Part shown: positions 37,990 through 47,237 of the stretch, piece after piece | Layout of the letters: each line of letters starts with the position of its first letter | Position numbering within the stretch: position 1 is the stretch's first letter | NCBI RefSeq assembly: GCF_026262505.1 | Contig: NC_067204.1 | Coordinates: 6,419,797 to 6,483,796, forward strand | Source of the DNA: Trichomonas vaginalis G3 | Lineage: Eukaryota > Parabasalia > Trichomonadida > Trichomonadidae | DNA length: 64,000 nucleotides | Direction: 5' to 3' | Notes under the pieces: generated by a model | Databases searched by the model: none | What the model was told of the DNA's origin: nothing | Seen by the model: only the letters and a program-made list of their open reading frames with translations | Translations under genes and position numbers: made by a program

Positions 37990-40137
37990 TTATTTCATGC
38001 AATGTTTTATTTCTGTGCCGTCTTCAAGTATGCCCCAGTACTTACGCTTGGAGAGGACATGAACTTCGGTGAAAATTTTGTCCAATTTGAATTGACCCAT
38101 CTTTTCACCGACCATTCCCATTTCAATGAGTTTGTTGTATCCTTCTTCGTTCGTCATGAGTGCGTCAATGTTCTCATAGTAAACCTTCACTTTGGATTTG
38201 ACTTCGGAGAAGAATTTGTTGTAGTTGTCAAGGACTGCCTTTGCGAACTGAGGGTAAGACCAATGTTCGACAATAGGTTTTAATGTGGTTACTAAGCCAC
38301 TTTGACCTTGAGTGAATTCGTACTTCAAAACAAAAGGAGAAAACCTTTCAACAAAGTTGTCGACCTTCTCATAGTGTTTACTCTTCATCTCTTGAGGTTT
38401 CTTAATGGAATATCCCCATGTCGAATTCATAAGCAATTTGAGTGTCATTGCAAGTTTGGGGTTTGAAGCTTTCCTAATATCATACAGTTGTTGTATGACT
38501 TTTCCAACTGTATAGTTCCTTCCTGGGAACTCACCATCTTCGTTTGGAATTCCAGTCGGGATATATTGGACGAACCTCATGTACGCAGCGTTAAGGTCGA
38601 CATAGTATATCTTTTCATCTGAGTCGAACTTGTCGCAACCAATGGGTCCAGTTCGTGGAAATTCAAGTGAGTCTCTTATCTTCTGAGAAACTTCTCCTGT
38701 TATCTCATAAACATCGTCGAAGCAACCTGTTTCATATAAAACCTTCTGACCTAACTCAGATGCTCTCCAATACAATTTGACGTCAATTGGATGTCTCAAT
38801 GGAAGTTTGTTTATAGCATCTTGAAGTTCTTGCAACCTCATTGGAAGTTCTTCTGGTTCAGGTTGGTATCCGAACAATCCAACTCCTTTTGGAACTGTGT
38901 ACTTCTTTTGTGCTAGAACTTTGTCTGGAACAACTTTTGGTCTTGCTAACAATGAAAAGTTTGTTTCGTCTTTTGGTACAAAAGTTTCTGTCAGCTTGTC
39001 ATCTGGAATTGGTTCCAACAAACCTTTCTCGAAAAGAATGTTTACAGCTCTGACAATGTTGCACTTGCCTTTTCCGAACAATGGGTTTGTAAGACTTTCG
39101 TTCAACATGAAGTGGTTGTGGACAATTACAATCTTCAACCATGGTAAGTCTTTGTCAACAACATAGTCGTCATGTGAAGAACCTTTAGCTGTAGGTATGT
39201 TGACTCGGATATTGACATTTGCCAACGGTGCAATTTTGCCAATTGACCTCTGAGAATGTACCTTGTCTTCACACATGACTCAAGATACTTCATCTTCTCA
39301 TCTGTAACAAGACCAGAGTTCCTGAGACATGTAAGAATACAAGGTTCATTGACAATTGTTTCAATTGAATTGTAAATTCCATACCTTGTCAAGTCAATGT
39401 CAGACTTATTTATGAACGGGAAGTATCCAGCATGTTGTCTGACTGCTTGAGGGTTAGGTTGGTACCATTCAAATTTTACACTTGCAATTCCTTCAATTGC
39501 ATTCAAAATGTCTGAGTCGGAGTCAACCATTTGTTCTCTCTTTGTAGTCTTGAAAGCGTCAAGAAGTTGTGCGCTGTTGTGACATTGCCATGTGCATAGT
39601 AAATGTGACCGTCCAAATCTGTTACGGTTAGTCTGAGATTGTATCCTTTCTTATTTCCGTCTTGAATTGCAGCAAGTACACCCATGAAGCCTTCTTTGTT
39701 CTTTCCTTCGTCAAAGTTTACTGTAAAGGTTCGACCAGATGTAATTTGACTTCTAACTTCACGATACTTTCATATGCATATCTTGTTCTTTCCATGGGAG
39801 CATGTTCTTCACCTTTTCCTTTTTTCCTTCTCAAAGGATGCAATTGTTCGTCATGTTTCCAGTAGAATCTGGCAAAGCCGTCGTGTCCTTCAACTTGAGG
39901 TTCACTAACATCGAAAGGCATGTCCATAAGACGTTCTTCTTCTAACCTCTCTAGTCTGTTTGGATAATTTGCGCGTGCTGTTTCCAAATCCATTTCGTAG
40001 CGAAGACCAGACAATTTGTCATAGACTTTTATGGGTCTTCCCTTCCTATATTTAAAATTCTTCGAAACTTTCCAACCATATCTTTCTAACTCTGCTTTTA
40101 TTCTAGCAGATTTTCTATCCATTCTATATGGGGGCAT
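37990..40137 (-). pseudogene. polB: Divergent family-B DNA polymerase of E2, frameshifted
   Basis: About 715 residues from the ATG at 40137. The N-terminal ~330 residues show no exonuclease motif and include a domain with EPCILTCLRNSG and VNIRVNIP. The catalytic part is recognisable: motif A YYVDLNAAYMRF near 38600, motif B LLMNSTWGYSIKKP near 38425, motif C VYYENIDALM near 38180, and a later KRKYWG. Motif C reads N-I-D where D-T-D is usual, in both E2 and E3. The frame breaks near 39260, 39515 and 39700, all in the N-terminal half; the last 1.29 kb is open. Confidence 0.8.
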
Positions 40138-40168
40138 TTTTATAAAAATAAAAAAATATATTTTTTCT

Positions 40169-40733
40169 TTACTTTACATAACCGCCTGCTGCCATAAGTC
40201 TTTGACGCCAACCCATACCAGCTAATGAAGGTTGACTAAACTTTGGTTTTGGTTTATCTTCAGTTTTTGGCTTCCCTTCTTCTATCGGTTTTTCGTCACT
40301 TTTCGGTTCCTCTGACTTTACCTCACTTGCAGGTATGGTTGTGTCGTCAACATCTTCATAAATATCATATGCCATTTGTTTTTGTTTTCCTTTCAACTTT
40401 TTGTGTTTGTTGTAAAGTTTAGAATATTTCGACTCTAAGTCAATGAGATGTTCTATAATGAACTGTTGGTCAGTGAAGTAAACTTTTCCATCTGTTGTCT
40501 CGAAAGCTCCTTCAGACTTCAATATTTTATTTGTGAGAGTCTGTTTCTTTTTTGAGATACTAGCCGTTCCATTTCTATGAAAAGTGACTTTAGTTAGGGT
40601 TTGTATTTCCAGACCTGGCACTTTCTATTATTGAATTTTTCTCTTCATCTGTAAGTTCTTTGACAGGTTTTGACAATGGTTCTGAACTTTTTGTTTGTGG
40701 TGTCAAATCTACCGTTTCAACTTCTTCGGTCAT
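40169..40733 (-). pseudogene. E2 acidic protein of unknown function, one frameshift
   Basis: It starts at 40733 after TTTTTTACTGAGATGAA. The first ~38 residues (MTEEVETVDLTPQTK) are separated by a shift near 40615 from the rest, ~145 residues including a conserved-looking core (VTFHRNGTASISKKKQTL), a coiled coil, and a Lys/Glu/Pro tail. It lies next to the polymerase. The E3 copy (56353-56915) is intact at this point but broken later. No family is recognised. Confidence 0.55.
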
Positions 40734-40752
40734 TTCATCTCAGTAAAAAATT

Positions 40753-40908
40753 TTAGTTTGGTTTGTTTTCAACTGGTTGTTTAGGTTTTTTAAGTCGGTC
40801 TAAAACTTCCTGAGGTATAGGAAGAACTTGACAAACACGTGGTTGTGTAACTGCTGGAAGTCGACAAATCCATCTTGAACCCATTTGTCTCAATGCTGTA
40901 TTGTTCAT
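40753..40908 (-). CDS. Small basic E2 protein, 51 residues
   Basis: MNNTALRQMGSRWICRLPAV at the start, then a Pro/Lys-rich end. It is preceded by the same TTTTTACTGAGATGAA motif as its neighbour. The E3 copy (56179-56333) lost one base. No family is recognised, but the shared start motif supports a real gene. Confidence 0.5.
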   Translation of the reverse strand: MNNTALRQMGSRWICRLPAVTQPRVCQVLPIPQEVLDRLKKPKQPVENKPN

Positions 40909-40927
40909 TTCATCTCAGTAAAAAAAT

Positions 40928-41329
40928 TTACATTCCCCACGTTTGAGGCGGTTGCGGTTGGTTGTTGTTTACCCACTGTTGTGCATGGTTATATCCTCTG
41001 TTAAAGAATCTTTCACCTTGGTCCATATAGTGCCCTGCTTGGTTATAGTAGTCATTTGCTTTGTTATAGTAGTTTCCTGCTTGTCTTCCTACATTGTCCA
41101 TCCATCCTTGAACTTTTCCTCTTGTTTCAGGATTTGGAATAAGATTTGCTGCATCTCGTGCTACCTCCCAACCTTTCTGTACAGTTTGTATAATAGGTTG
41201 TGCTTTCTCTTTCAGTATACCTAATGTACTCAAAATCTTCCTTCCAATTCCAAATGCACCTCTGGCTATTGTTCCCACTGCGGGCAAAAATCTGGATGCA
41301 ACTCCTGCTAATGCGCCAAATAAACCCAT
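40928..41329 (-). CDS. Amphipathic virion-like protein of E2
   Basis: 133 residues, intact. The N-terminal 35 residues are hydrophobic and Gly/Ala/Arg-rich (GLFGALAGVASRFLPAVGT), then helices, then an Asn/Tyr/Gln-rich tail. It resembles membrane-active minor capsid proteins in layout. It is divergent from the integrase by 17 bp. The E3 copy (55763-56159) is frameshifted. Confidence 0.5.
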   Translation of the reverse strand: MGLFGALAGVASRFLPAVGTIARGAFGIGRKILSTLGILKEKAQPIIQTVQKGWEVARDAANLIPNPETRGKVQGWMDNVGRQAGNYYNKANDYYNQAGHYMDQGERFFNRGYNHAQQWVNNNQPQPPQTWGM

Positions 41330-41346
41330 TTCTTATAGGGTAAAAA
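41330..41346. promoter_or_regulatory. 17-bp bidirectional start region
   Basis: TTCTTATAGGGTAAAAA separates the ATGs of the virion-like gene and the integrase gene. It is kept in E3 at 55746-55762. Confidence 0.5.
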
Positions 41347-42301
41347 ATGACGAATCCAAACAAGGACCCCTATGTTTCTAAAGCAACAAAGAAAGCACTC
41401 ATGATAAAAATCTTTAGTTCAACACCAAATGCTTGGTTTATGGATATCTTGGAAAACATTCCGAGGTATAGAGAAGATGGACCACCATACTGGCTAATAT
41501 TTGTCGGTCAAAACACAAGATACTGTGAAGCCATACCATTACAGTCCAAAAATATTTTAGATGTGAAAACTGCTTTGACAATATTCGTTGACAAATACCA
41601 TCCAACAAAACTGACATCTGACTGTGAAAGTTCTTTCAAATCAGACGATATTAAAAACTATCTGCGTTCAAAAAATGTAAACCAATATTTCATTGTCGAC
41701 CAAAACCATTCTGCTCTTGGTGTCATTGACAGTTGTATAAAAATCTTAAGAGACTTAAACAACCACAAGGTGGTGAAGATGAAATGTCATATGACGACAA
41801 ATATAGACACTTCTCCATGGCAAAGATGAGACAAGTTTTAAATATTTACAATAGCCGTAAACAAAAAGGTTTGGGAAACCACTCCCCCGAAGAAATGAAA
41901 AACAACCCGACTTAGAGAAAGACTATATATTTAATAGTTTAGTCAAAAGAGACAAACAAGAAAGAATGCCAGGCTTCAAACTTAAGAAAGGTGACAAAGT
42001 AAAAATAGAAATACCTAAACGCGACCCATATGAAAATACTATTGACTATGACAACAATGGGAACTCGACAGGTACTCGCATTCGTGTTCGTAAAAATAGA
42101 AGAAAGTATACAAGAGAATATTATGAAGTTTTAGGCAAACATGGCAAAATGTACACACTGCAAGCAGAAGATAAAACTACTATTGTCAGACCTCGTTTCA
42201 AACTTGTCAAAGTTCAAGGTGGTATACTTTCAAAGACAGTTCCTAACAAATATAAGACAACTCCTGACGAATATGCTAAAGAAGTTGAAAATGACGACTA
42301 A
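41347..42301 (+). pseudogene. int: RVE-type integrase of E2, frameshifted
   Basis: About 310 residues. The catalytic core has Asp in WFMDILENI, Asp in LTSDCESSF, and at the third position Asp in GVIDSCIKILRDL, not Glu. Shifts near 41755 and 41910 separate the core from the C-terminal part, which is a basic SH3/chromo-like domain (LKKGDKVKIEIPKRD, YEVLGKHGKMYTL, RPRFKLVKV). It differs clearly from the E1 integrase. Its stop codon overlaps that of the convergent tail-collar gene by two bases. Confidence 0.85.
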
Positions 42302-43889
42302 GCAATTCTATACCATGCGTAAACTGTCATGTAAGGTGGCATGTAGTCTTTACTTTGTCCCGTTGTTTGCGTATATCCTGAAACGCGATGTGTATGGTTT
42401 CCTCTCCCTGAGTGTCACTCCAGTAACAATTTATAGCAAACTTAACGTCGTCTTTAACATCATATCCTTTACCTTTTTCATTCGTGCCAATCCCAAAATT
42501 ATGCTTATGCCAACCTGCTTGAGATGTACTTAAATCTATGTAGTGACTGTGTGCAGGTAAATTTTCACCCGTAATTGTTTTACTTCCACCTGTTTCCTTT
42601 GAAGAGTTTGCACAATACAAAAACCTGTCGACTATTTGTTCCCATGCACCAACACCAAACATTACTTGAGGACTTCTTGCTTCCATAGATGTATAAATAG
42701 AACCTACTGGGTTCATTAAATCAAACATATGAGATAATATAGGATTGTCTCTTTTGAACTTAAAATATAGTGTAACTATTTCTGGTTTCTTCTGGTTTGT
42801 GTCAGAATATTTTTTATAATATAATCTTATGTTTTCGGGGTAGGTAAAATCTTGACTATAATATTTATTTTTGTCATCTATATAATAATATACTATTCTC
42901 GTTTTTTCTATTGCATTATATCTTTTATATCTATAATATTCTAAATATAATGTTTGCTTTTTTGGGTCTACACGTGCGTCAACACCATAGTCATAATAAT
43001 ATGGTGCTGGAGCTGGGTTAGGTAATGTCATATCTGTCATTTCATAAACTCTTAAATATTTCTTTTGTTCGTCTCCATATAAGTTTAAGTAGCAGTTGTT
43101 GTCTAATGGAACTTTAACTTGTGTACCATCATTCTTTATATAGCCTACATACATTTCATTGTTATTTTTCGGAATGAGTTTATACCGTATACCATTTTTT
43201 AAGGAGTGTACAAACTCCCATCTAAAATATTTGTTTTCTTCATTGACAGAAAAGTCACCAACAATAGTTTCAATATTTTTTGTTCCAACTAAACTTTGGT
43301 ATATTTCATTGACATATGTTTTATCTGCTTTCTTTTCAAGGCTAACGTTTAAGTCTGTTATTTCAGAAGATGTATGTGTATGTCCAACGGCACTTTTACT
43401 GTTTAAGGTTTCTTGTAAGTTTGTAATATCAGATATAGAATGTGTATGAGTCTTTTTAGAATATTCGTTTTCAGCTCTTGTCACTTCACTTGACATTTTA
43501 TTGTCAACATATGTTTTGTCTGCTAGTTCAGGATGAGTATGTTCTTTCGTTGCATATGTTGCATCTGCTCTGTCATGTTCTTCTTGAACTTTTTCAATGA
43601 CATACTCTTTGTCAGCTTTGTTGTCAACATCTGCTTTCAAAAGAAGTTCTTTTATAGGTTTCTCGTTTAAAGTTCCTTTTGTTGGATTTATACAAACAGT
43701 ATGGTTCTTACTGTCTTGAAACAGAAACTCGTCTGTCAATGGGTTTATCGTCAGTTTTAAGTTTCCTTCTTTCAATGACTCAGATATCTTAGAATAGTTT
43801 GAAAAGTTTGTTGTGTTCTTATTTAGAGCTTGCATAATGAGTTGTCGGTTGTGTTGTATTTCTCTCATGGAAGCAATATCTTTCGACAT
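42298..43889 (-). pseudogene. Phage-like tail-collar/receptor-binding protein of E2, frameshift near the end
   Basis: About 530 residues. The N-terminal ~120 (MREIQHNRQLIMQALNKN to DRADATYATKE) match E3 closely. Residues ~120-400 hold a Tyr-rich central domain (YYYDYGVDARVDPKK, YLEYYRYKRYNAIE) with no counterpart in E3 or E1. The C-terminal ~130 match E3 again: NPVGSIYTSMEARSP, WEQIVDRFLYCANSS, LPAHSHYIDLSTSQAGWHKH. A shift near 42405 breaks the last ~25 residues; the intended end is ...TVYAWYRIA at 42298. It is likely a surface adhesin of the virus-like particle. Confidence 0.82.
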
Positions 43890-43907
43890 TTTTATTCTAG
43901 ATAAAAT
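43890..43907. promoter_or_regulatory. 18-bp bidirectional start region
   Basis: TTTTATTCTAGATAAAAT, nearly palindromic, separates the ATGs of the tail-collar gene and its divergent partner. It is the same in E3 at 53490-53507. Confidence 0.5.
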
Positions 43908-44756
43908 ATGCTTCCAATAGAAAAAGAAAATTCAAGAGTTGCTACAACTAAACCATTAGATGAACTTTTTACTAATGTCGGTCAAAAGTTTGAGACAGAG
44001 ACCGTAAAGCATGAAGGCTATCGTTTTGACTACCCATTAAGATGGCTAAGAGACCCATCTGTCACAAAAGCTATTGGCTTTCGTAGAATGAAGTTTGTGT
44101 CTGTAGAAGATAAAAGTTTTCCATTTATTGTAAGGTTTCATATAGATTATATATCTGAAGGGAAACGAAAAATGTGGGAAGAAATTGAGCTAATACAAGT
44201 TGACCTTTCATCTTCTCTACAGACTGCGTTAAAAAATATAGAAGATAAAATAAATTCATGTTATGCAAAATATGCTGATGAATATGCAAATACCGAGAGC
44301 ACACTTTATGTGAGAATTGTATATGACAAACAAAATTCACAAGTGTCATTTCAAATCTACGAAGACAATCCAAAGAAAGACGAACAAATATATACAGAAT
44401 TCACTGCAATGTCATGGTATTATTTGCAAAGAATGTTAAATCAGAAAGTCGAACTTCCTTTAGCAAATATTTACAGTCGATATGCAAGAGATGAACCATA
44501 TTTATTTAAAGATGTTTTCGACCCAGCTGCTATTATTGTTCATGCTTCATTTTCTGGCGCCCAAAACTCTTTCTTATGCTTGGCAAATGACTTTTACGAA
44601 AAACCTACAAAGTTATACGAACCACCAAGTGGAAGTATTTCAGACTTTCAAGTATGGTTTACTACAGATGGAAGAAAAAGAATAATTCCATTATACCATG
44701 CGTTTTACTTAGAACTTAGTTTCATATACAACTACTATCGAACGGTAAAAATATAA
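43908..44756 (+). CDS. Structural/surface protein with variable centre (E2)
   Basis: 282 residues, intact. The first ~65 (RVATTKPLDELFTNVGQKFE...IGFRRMKF) and last ~75 (IIVHASFSGAQNSFLCLAND...RIIPLYHAFYLEL) are almost identical to E3 (52677-53489), while the middle ~140 are unrelated. The C-terminal SISDFQVWFTTDGRKRIIPLY stretch resembles the strand pattern of capsid-type jelly rolls. Divergent pairing with the tail-collar gene suggests the two products work together, for example as base and tip of a surface fibre. Confidence 0.65.
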   Translation: MLPIEKENSRVATTKPLDELFTNVGQKFETETVKHEGYRFDYPLRWLRDPSVTKAIGFRRMKFVSVEDKSFPFIVRFHIDYISEGKRKMWEEIELIQVDLSSSLQTALKNIEDKINSCYAKYADEYANTESTLYVRIVYDKQNSQVSFQIYEDNPKKDEQIYTEFTAMSWYYLQRMLNQKVELPLANIYSRYARDEPYLFKDVFDPAAIIVHASFSGAQNSFLCLANDFYEKPTKLYEPPSGSISDFQVWFTTDGRKRIIPLYHAFYLELSFIYNYYRTVKI

Positions 44757-44760
44757 TTTT

Positions 44761-45003
44761 TTAATACGGTTGAGGTGTTGGATTTGGTTGCCAACTAGAC
44801 TGTGGTGCAGGTTCAGGCTGTTGTATAACAGGAGCTTGTTCTTCTGGTTCAGGGTCTTTAGGTATAATACCAACAAACTGACCTACTCTTTTACCAATAT
44901 TTTTGACACCGTTCCAAATTCCTTTTCCGACAGATTTTATTCCATTCCATATACCTCTTCCAACATTTCGAAAGAAGTTTCCTATCTTACTGAAGAAACC
45001 CAT
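44761..45003 (-). CDS. Trp/Gly/Lys amphipathic virion-like protein of E2
   Basis: 80 residues, intact. Residues 1-45 repeat a G-x-G-I-W-N-G-(I/V)-K pattern (FRNVGRGIWNGIKSVGKGIW), forming a basic amphipathic helix; the rest is Pro/Gln-rich. This looks like the membrane-active or DNA-condensing minor proteins of adenovirus-like virions and like E1 20613-20849. The E3 copy (52400-52638) is frameshifted. Confidence 0.6.
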   Translation of the reverse strand: MGFFSKIGNFFRNVGRGIWNGIKSVGKGIWNGVKNIGKRVGQFVGIIPKDPEPEEQAPVIQQPEPAPQSSWQPNPTPQPY

Positions 45004-45021
45004 TTTACTATATGTAAAAAT

Positions 45022-45384
45022 CTAATGTCCGCCTAGTCTCTTACGTTTCCTGTTGAGTTCCATAGCATTCTTTAACTGGAGCTCATACATTCTGTTTCTC
45101 CTCTGGTAGAAAACATATTCTGGGTCAACTCCTGTGTTTGCGTCATCTGCATAAAGTTGTTTATATCCCACCTCAGGGTTTGTATAAAACTCTTTCCATC
45201 TCATATTTGCATACCATGGTGGCAAACCTAACGCAGCGTCATTTGACATGGCAGTTTGCATTTGTACATCTGTTGGCACTTGACCATAGTTTGCCATTGC
45301 AGTTTGTATTCTAACTTCATTTGGAATATTCTCTGGGTTTGGTTGTCCAGGTTGCTGTGCATTCGCTAAGTTCTGTGCGTCCAT
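45022..45384 (-). CDS. E2 small protein with repeated AMANYG/AMSND motif
   Basis: 120 residues, intact. An internal repeat (VRIQTAMANYGQVPTD then VQMQTAMSNDAALG) is followed by an aromatic segment (PPWYANMRWKEFYTNPEVG) and a basic C-terminus. No family is recognised. The E3 copy (52021-52381) is broken. Confidence 0.6.
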   Translation of the reverse strand: MDAQNLANAQQPGQPNPENIPNEVRIQTAMANYGQVPTDVQMQTAMSNDAALGLPPWYANMRWKEFYTNPEVGYKQLYADDANTGVDPEYVFYQRRNRMYELQLKNAMELNRKRKRLGGH

Positions 45385-45407
45385 TTAATATTAGATAAAA
45401 ATATCTC

Positions 45408-45540
45408 TTACGAGTACATATACTGAACATTTGCAGGCATTGGTTCATCTTCATATTCTCTGTACTTTTCTGCCACGTCAAATAAATAAATGACACAATG
45501 GAAAAAACCTAAAACAAGTAGTCCGATTTCAAACCACATT
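45408..45540 (-). pseudogene. Single-pass membrane microprotein, frameshifted in E2
   Basis: The ATG at 45540 starts MWFEIGLLVLGFFHCVIYLF, a membrane segment, then an extra T brings a stop. The intact E3 copy (51866-51997) has 43 residues with an acidic C-terminus. It overlaps the end of the methyltransferase gene. Confidence 0.6.
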
Positions 45541-46342
45541 TACTTACTAATAAAATTTCTTTATTGTGACACTTTCTCCGGTTTATAGGACCTCTCTCAT
45601 ATTCTATCTTGTCATATATAAACTCATAGTCATGTATGTCCTCTAACCATCTCATAACGGTTTCCAAACCACTTTTATCGGATGTAAAGTAAAAGCATGG
45701 ATGGTTATGTAAAACGTCTAAAGTTTCTAAAGAGTCTCTCAAAGTCCAGTCTACTTGGTATTGAAAATCCCATGTGTTAAAGAACGGCGGGTCCACTATA
45801 AAGAAAACATTTTCCTTGTTTTTATATTTTTCATACAACTCTGTCCAATGACATCTCACAAACTCTATACCCTCAATATATTTTTCTATGTCCTCTTTGA
45901 AAACATTTGTATAGTTAAGATATAAAACTTTTGACATAAGTGTTTCAATGTCATGAACTCTTATAGCACCACTATATAATAGTCTAGCAGATATACTATT
46001 CCAGTCTATATATTCTGCTTTTTTCAAAACCTCTCTCACAATATTTTTCTTATCTAATGGTATACGTTCCATCTTACCTATAGGTATCTTTTCTTTTAAC
46101 TCTTTCAATATATTGTTTGTGTCTGGTATATGTTTGAGACGGTCCATATAGTTGTCGAAGTCATTGCATATAATCTTTGAGTCTGGGAATATTATATGGC
46201 ACAAATGGGATATATAGAAACTTCCACCGAACAAATCTACAAATGTTAGACCATTCGGTAGTTTCTTAAGTTCTCTCAATATAATATCTTTACATTTACT
46301 CTTATTTCCAAAGAACGGTAACGGTGGTTTTGTAAAATTCAT
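45509..46342 (-). CDS. dam: Dam-like adenine DNA methyltransferase (E2)
   Basis: 277 residues, intact. A D12-class N6-adenine methyltransferase: FFGNKS near residue 10, DLFGGSFYISHLCH near 35, catalytic DPPFFNTW near 195, and a C-terminal segment RRKCHNKEILLVS. It would methylate adenine, perhaps marking or protecting element DNA. A stop codon changed to TCG adds five residues compared with E3. It lies nearest the terminus and is one of the few long genes intact in both E2 and E3, with the visible part also intact in E0. Confidence 0.9.
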   Translation of the reverse strand: MNFTKPPLPFFGNKSKCKDIILRELKKLPNGLTFVDLFGGSFYISHLCHIIFPDSKIICNDFDNYMDRLKHIPDTNNILKELKEKIPIGKMERIPLDKKNIVREVLKKAEYIDWNSISARLLYSGAIRVHDIETLMSKVLYLNYTNVFKEDIEKYIEGIEFVRCHWTELYEKYKNKENVFFIVDPPFFNTWDFQYQVDWTLRDSLETLDVLHNHPCFYFTSDKSGLETVMRWLEDIHDYEFIYDKIEYERGPINRRKCHNKEILLVSKCGLKSDYLF

Positions 46343-46537
46343 TTATATATAATAATAAAAATGTTTTTACCCGAAAAGTGACAGAAAAGTGACAAAACAT
46401 GAAAACATTATATAATTTGTGAAAAGCGACACATTATATAATGTTTTCGACCCAGAAGAAGGCTTCTTCCCAGAAGCAATGGAGGAAGAAGAAGAGTCCT
46501 CCGAATAAAAACTTCATTTATACTAAACATCAACATC
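46343..46537. other. E2 subterminal spacer
   Basis: Contains the short direct repeat AAAAGTGACA and ACATTATATAAT repeats. At 46441-46507 a fragment reads DPEEGFFPEAMEEEEESSE to a stop, possibly the remnant of an acidic-tailed gene. No complete gene. Confidence 0.4.
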
Positions 46538-46574
46538 AGGGCTAGAAGGCACGAAGTGCCTGGAAGCCCCACTA

Positions 46575-46602
<28 letters not shown>
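46538..46602. repeat. Terminal hairpin plus poly-T, E2 right end
   Basis: Mirror of the left end: AGGGCT...AGCCCC around GGCAC-GAA-GTGCC, then ACTACC and a T run. Confidence 0.85.
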
Positions 46603-46608
<6 letters not shown>

Positions 46609-46926
46609 AATGTTTAATTAATCGCGGAATATCTGACATCATCTATATATAGCTTCTTTTATAAAAGATAAAAAAAATTATTTTAAAATTAATGTTAATT
46701 TTTTAATGATTTATTTTTTATTTCATTATGTATGGGCTGAGTGTAAATGTCTTACAATTTTGAAAATTTTTTAAATCTTGATTTATTCAAAAACGTAAGA
46801 ATAAAAACCGTCAGAATCATACATTTTTTACTTCATATGTTAAAAAAAATGATACAAAATCGCTCGATATTGCATGAATTCTTACGTTTACAAAAAAAGT
46901 CACACAACCCATCCTATCATACTACT
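46603..46926. repeat. E1 right inverted repeat, outer part
   Basis: Reverse complement of 2226 to about 2556. It ends CATACTACT, followed by AAACTT (46927-46932). Confidence 0.92.
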
Positions 46927-46932
46927 AAACTT
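46927..46932. other. Target-site duplication of E1, right
   Basis: AAACTT, identical to 2220-2225. Confidence 0.9.
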
Positions 46933-47237
46933 TAAAAATGAAATTAAATGATATAGAGTATTAACAAACACTAATATCTCAATAATATTTTGAAGCATAT
47001 TCGATTCTATATACCGAAAAGTCGCTTGTAATATGATTTGTGCTTTTCCATCAGATTTGACACTTTTTTGATTTTAAGTTTATCGTCAAAAGACAGAACA
47101 ACACCACTCTTGGAAACTATTCAAATTAAAACAAAATTTTACAAGATTATTTTTTTCAATCCCCATATGGTAATGACACTTTTTTTGGTTAGGTTTATTA
47201 TTTTTCTTTGAATTCTTAGTTCTTTTTTGTTTTTCAA
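46933..47237. other. Host spacer
   Basis: AT-rich host DNA between the E1 end and the next host gene. No gene or RNA was seen. Confidence 0.5.

Larger units (their letters stand above)
21476..46602. mobile_element. Maverick E2 (about 25.1 kb), nested in the E1 right inverted repeat
   Basis: It begins with 23 A (21476-21498) and a GC-rich hairpin and ends with the mirrored hairpin and poly-T. TTAAAC flanks both sides, and the left E1 repeat keeps the empty site, so this is a simple insertion with a 4-7 bp (probably 6 bp) duplication. The terminal similarity is only about 100 bp. It encodes a polymerase, integrase, SF3 helicase, packaging ATPase, capsid candidates, Dam-like methyltransferase, tail-collar protein and many small genes shared with E3. 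Confidence 0.92.
2226..46926. mobile_element. Maverick/Polinton E1 (about 19.6 kb, interrupted by E2)
   Basis: Complete element with inverted repeats starting AG (AGTAGTATG) and a 6-bp duplication AAACTT. Its genes lie at 2698-21285. The right inverted repeat is split by E2: its inner part is at about 21300-21475 and its outer part at 46603-46926. Subtracting E2 and one duplicated target gives about 19.6 kb, normal for the family. It encodes a family-B polymerase, RVE integrase, primase-helicase, packaging ATPase, major capsid and penton candidates. Most of the replication genes are frameshifted, so it is probably no longer autonomous. Confidence 0.93.

Noticed and set aside
2226..46926. Reading the whole interval as one giant 45-kb element
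   Set aside because: The duplicated TTAAAC, internal terminal hairpins and the intact target in the left repeat show a nested insertion.
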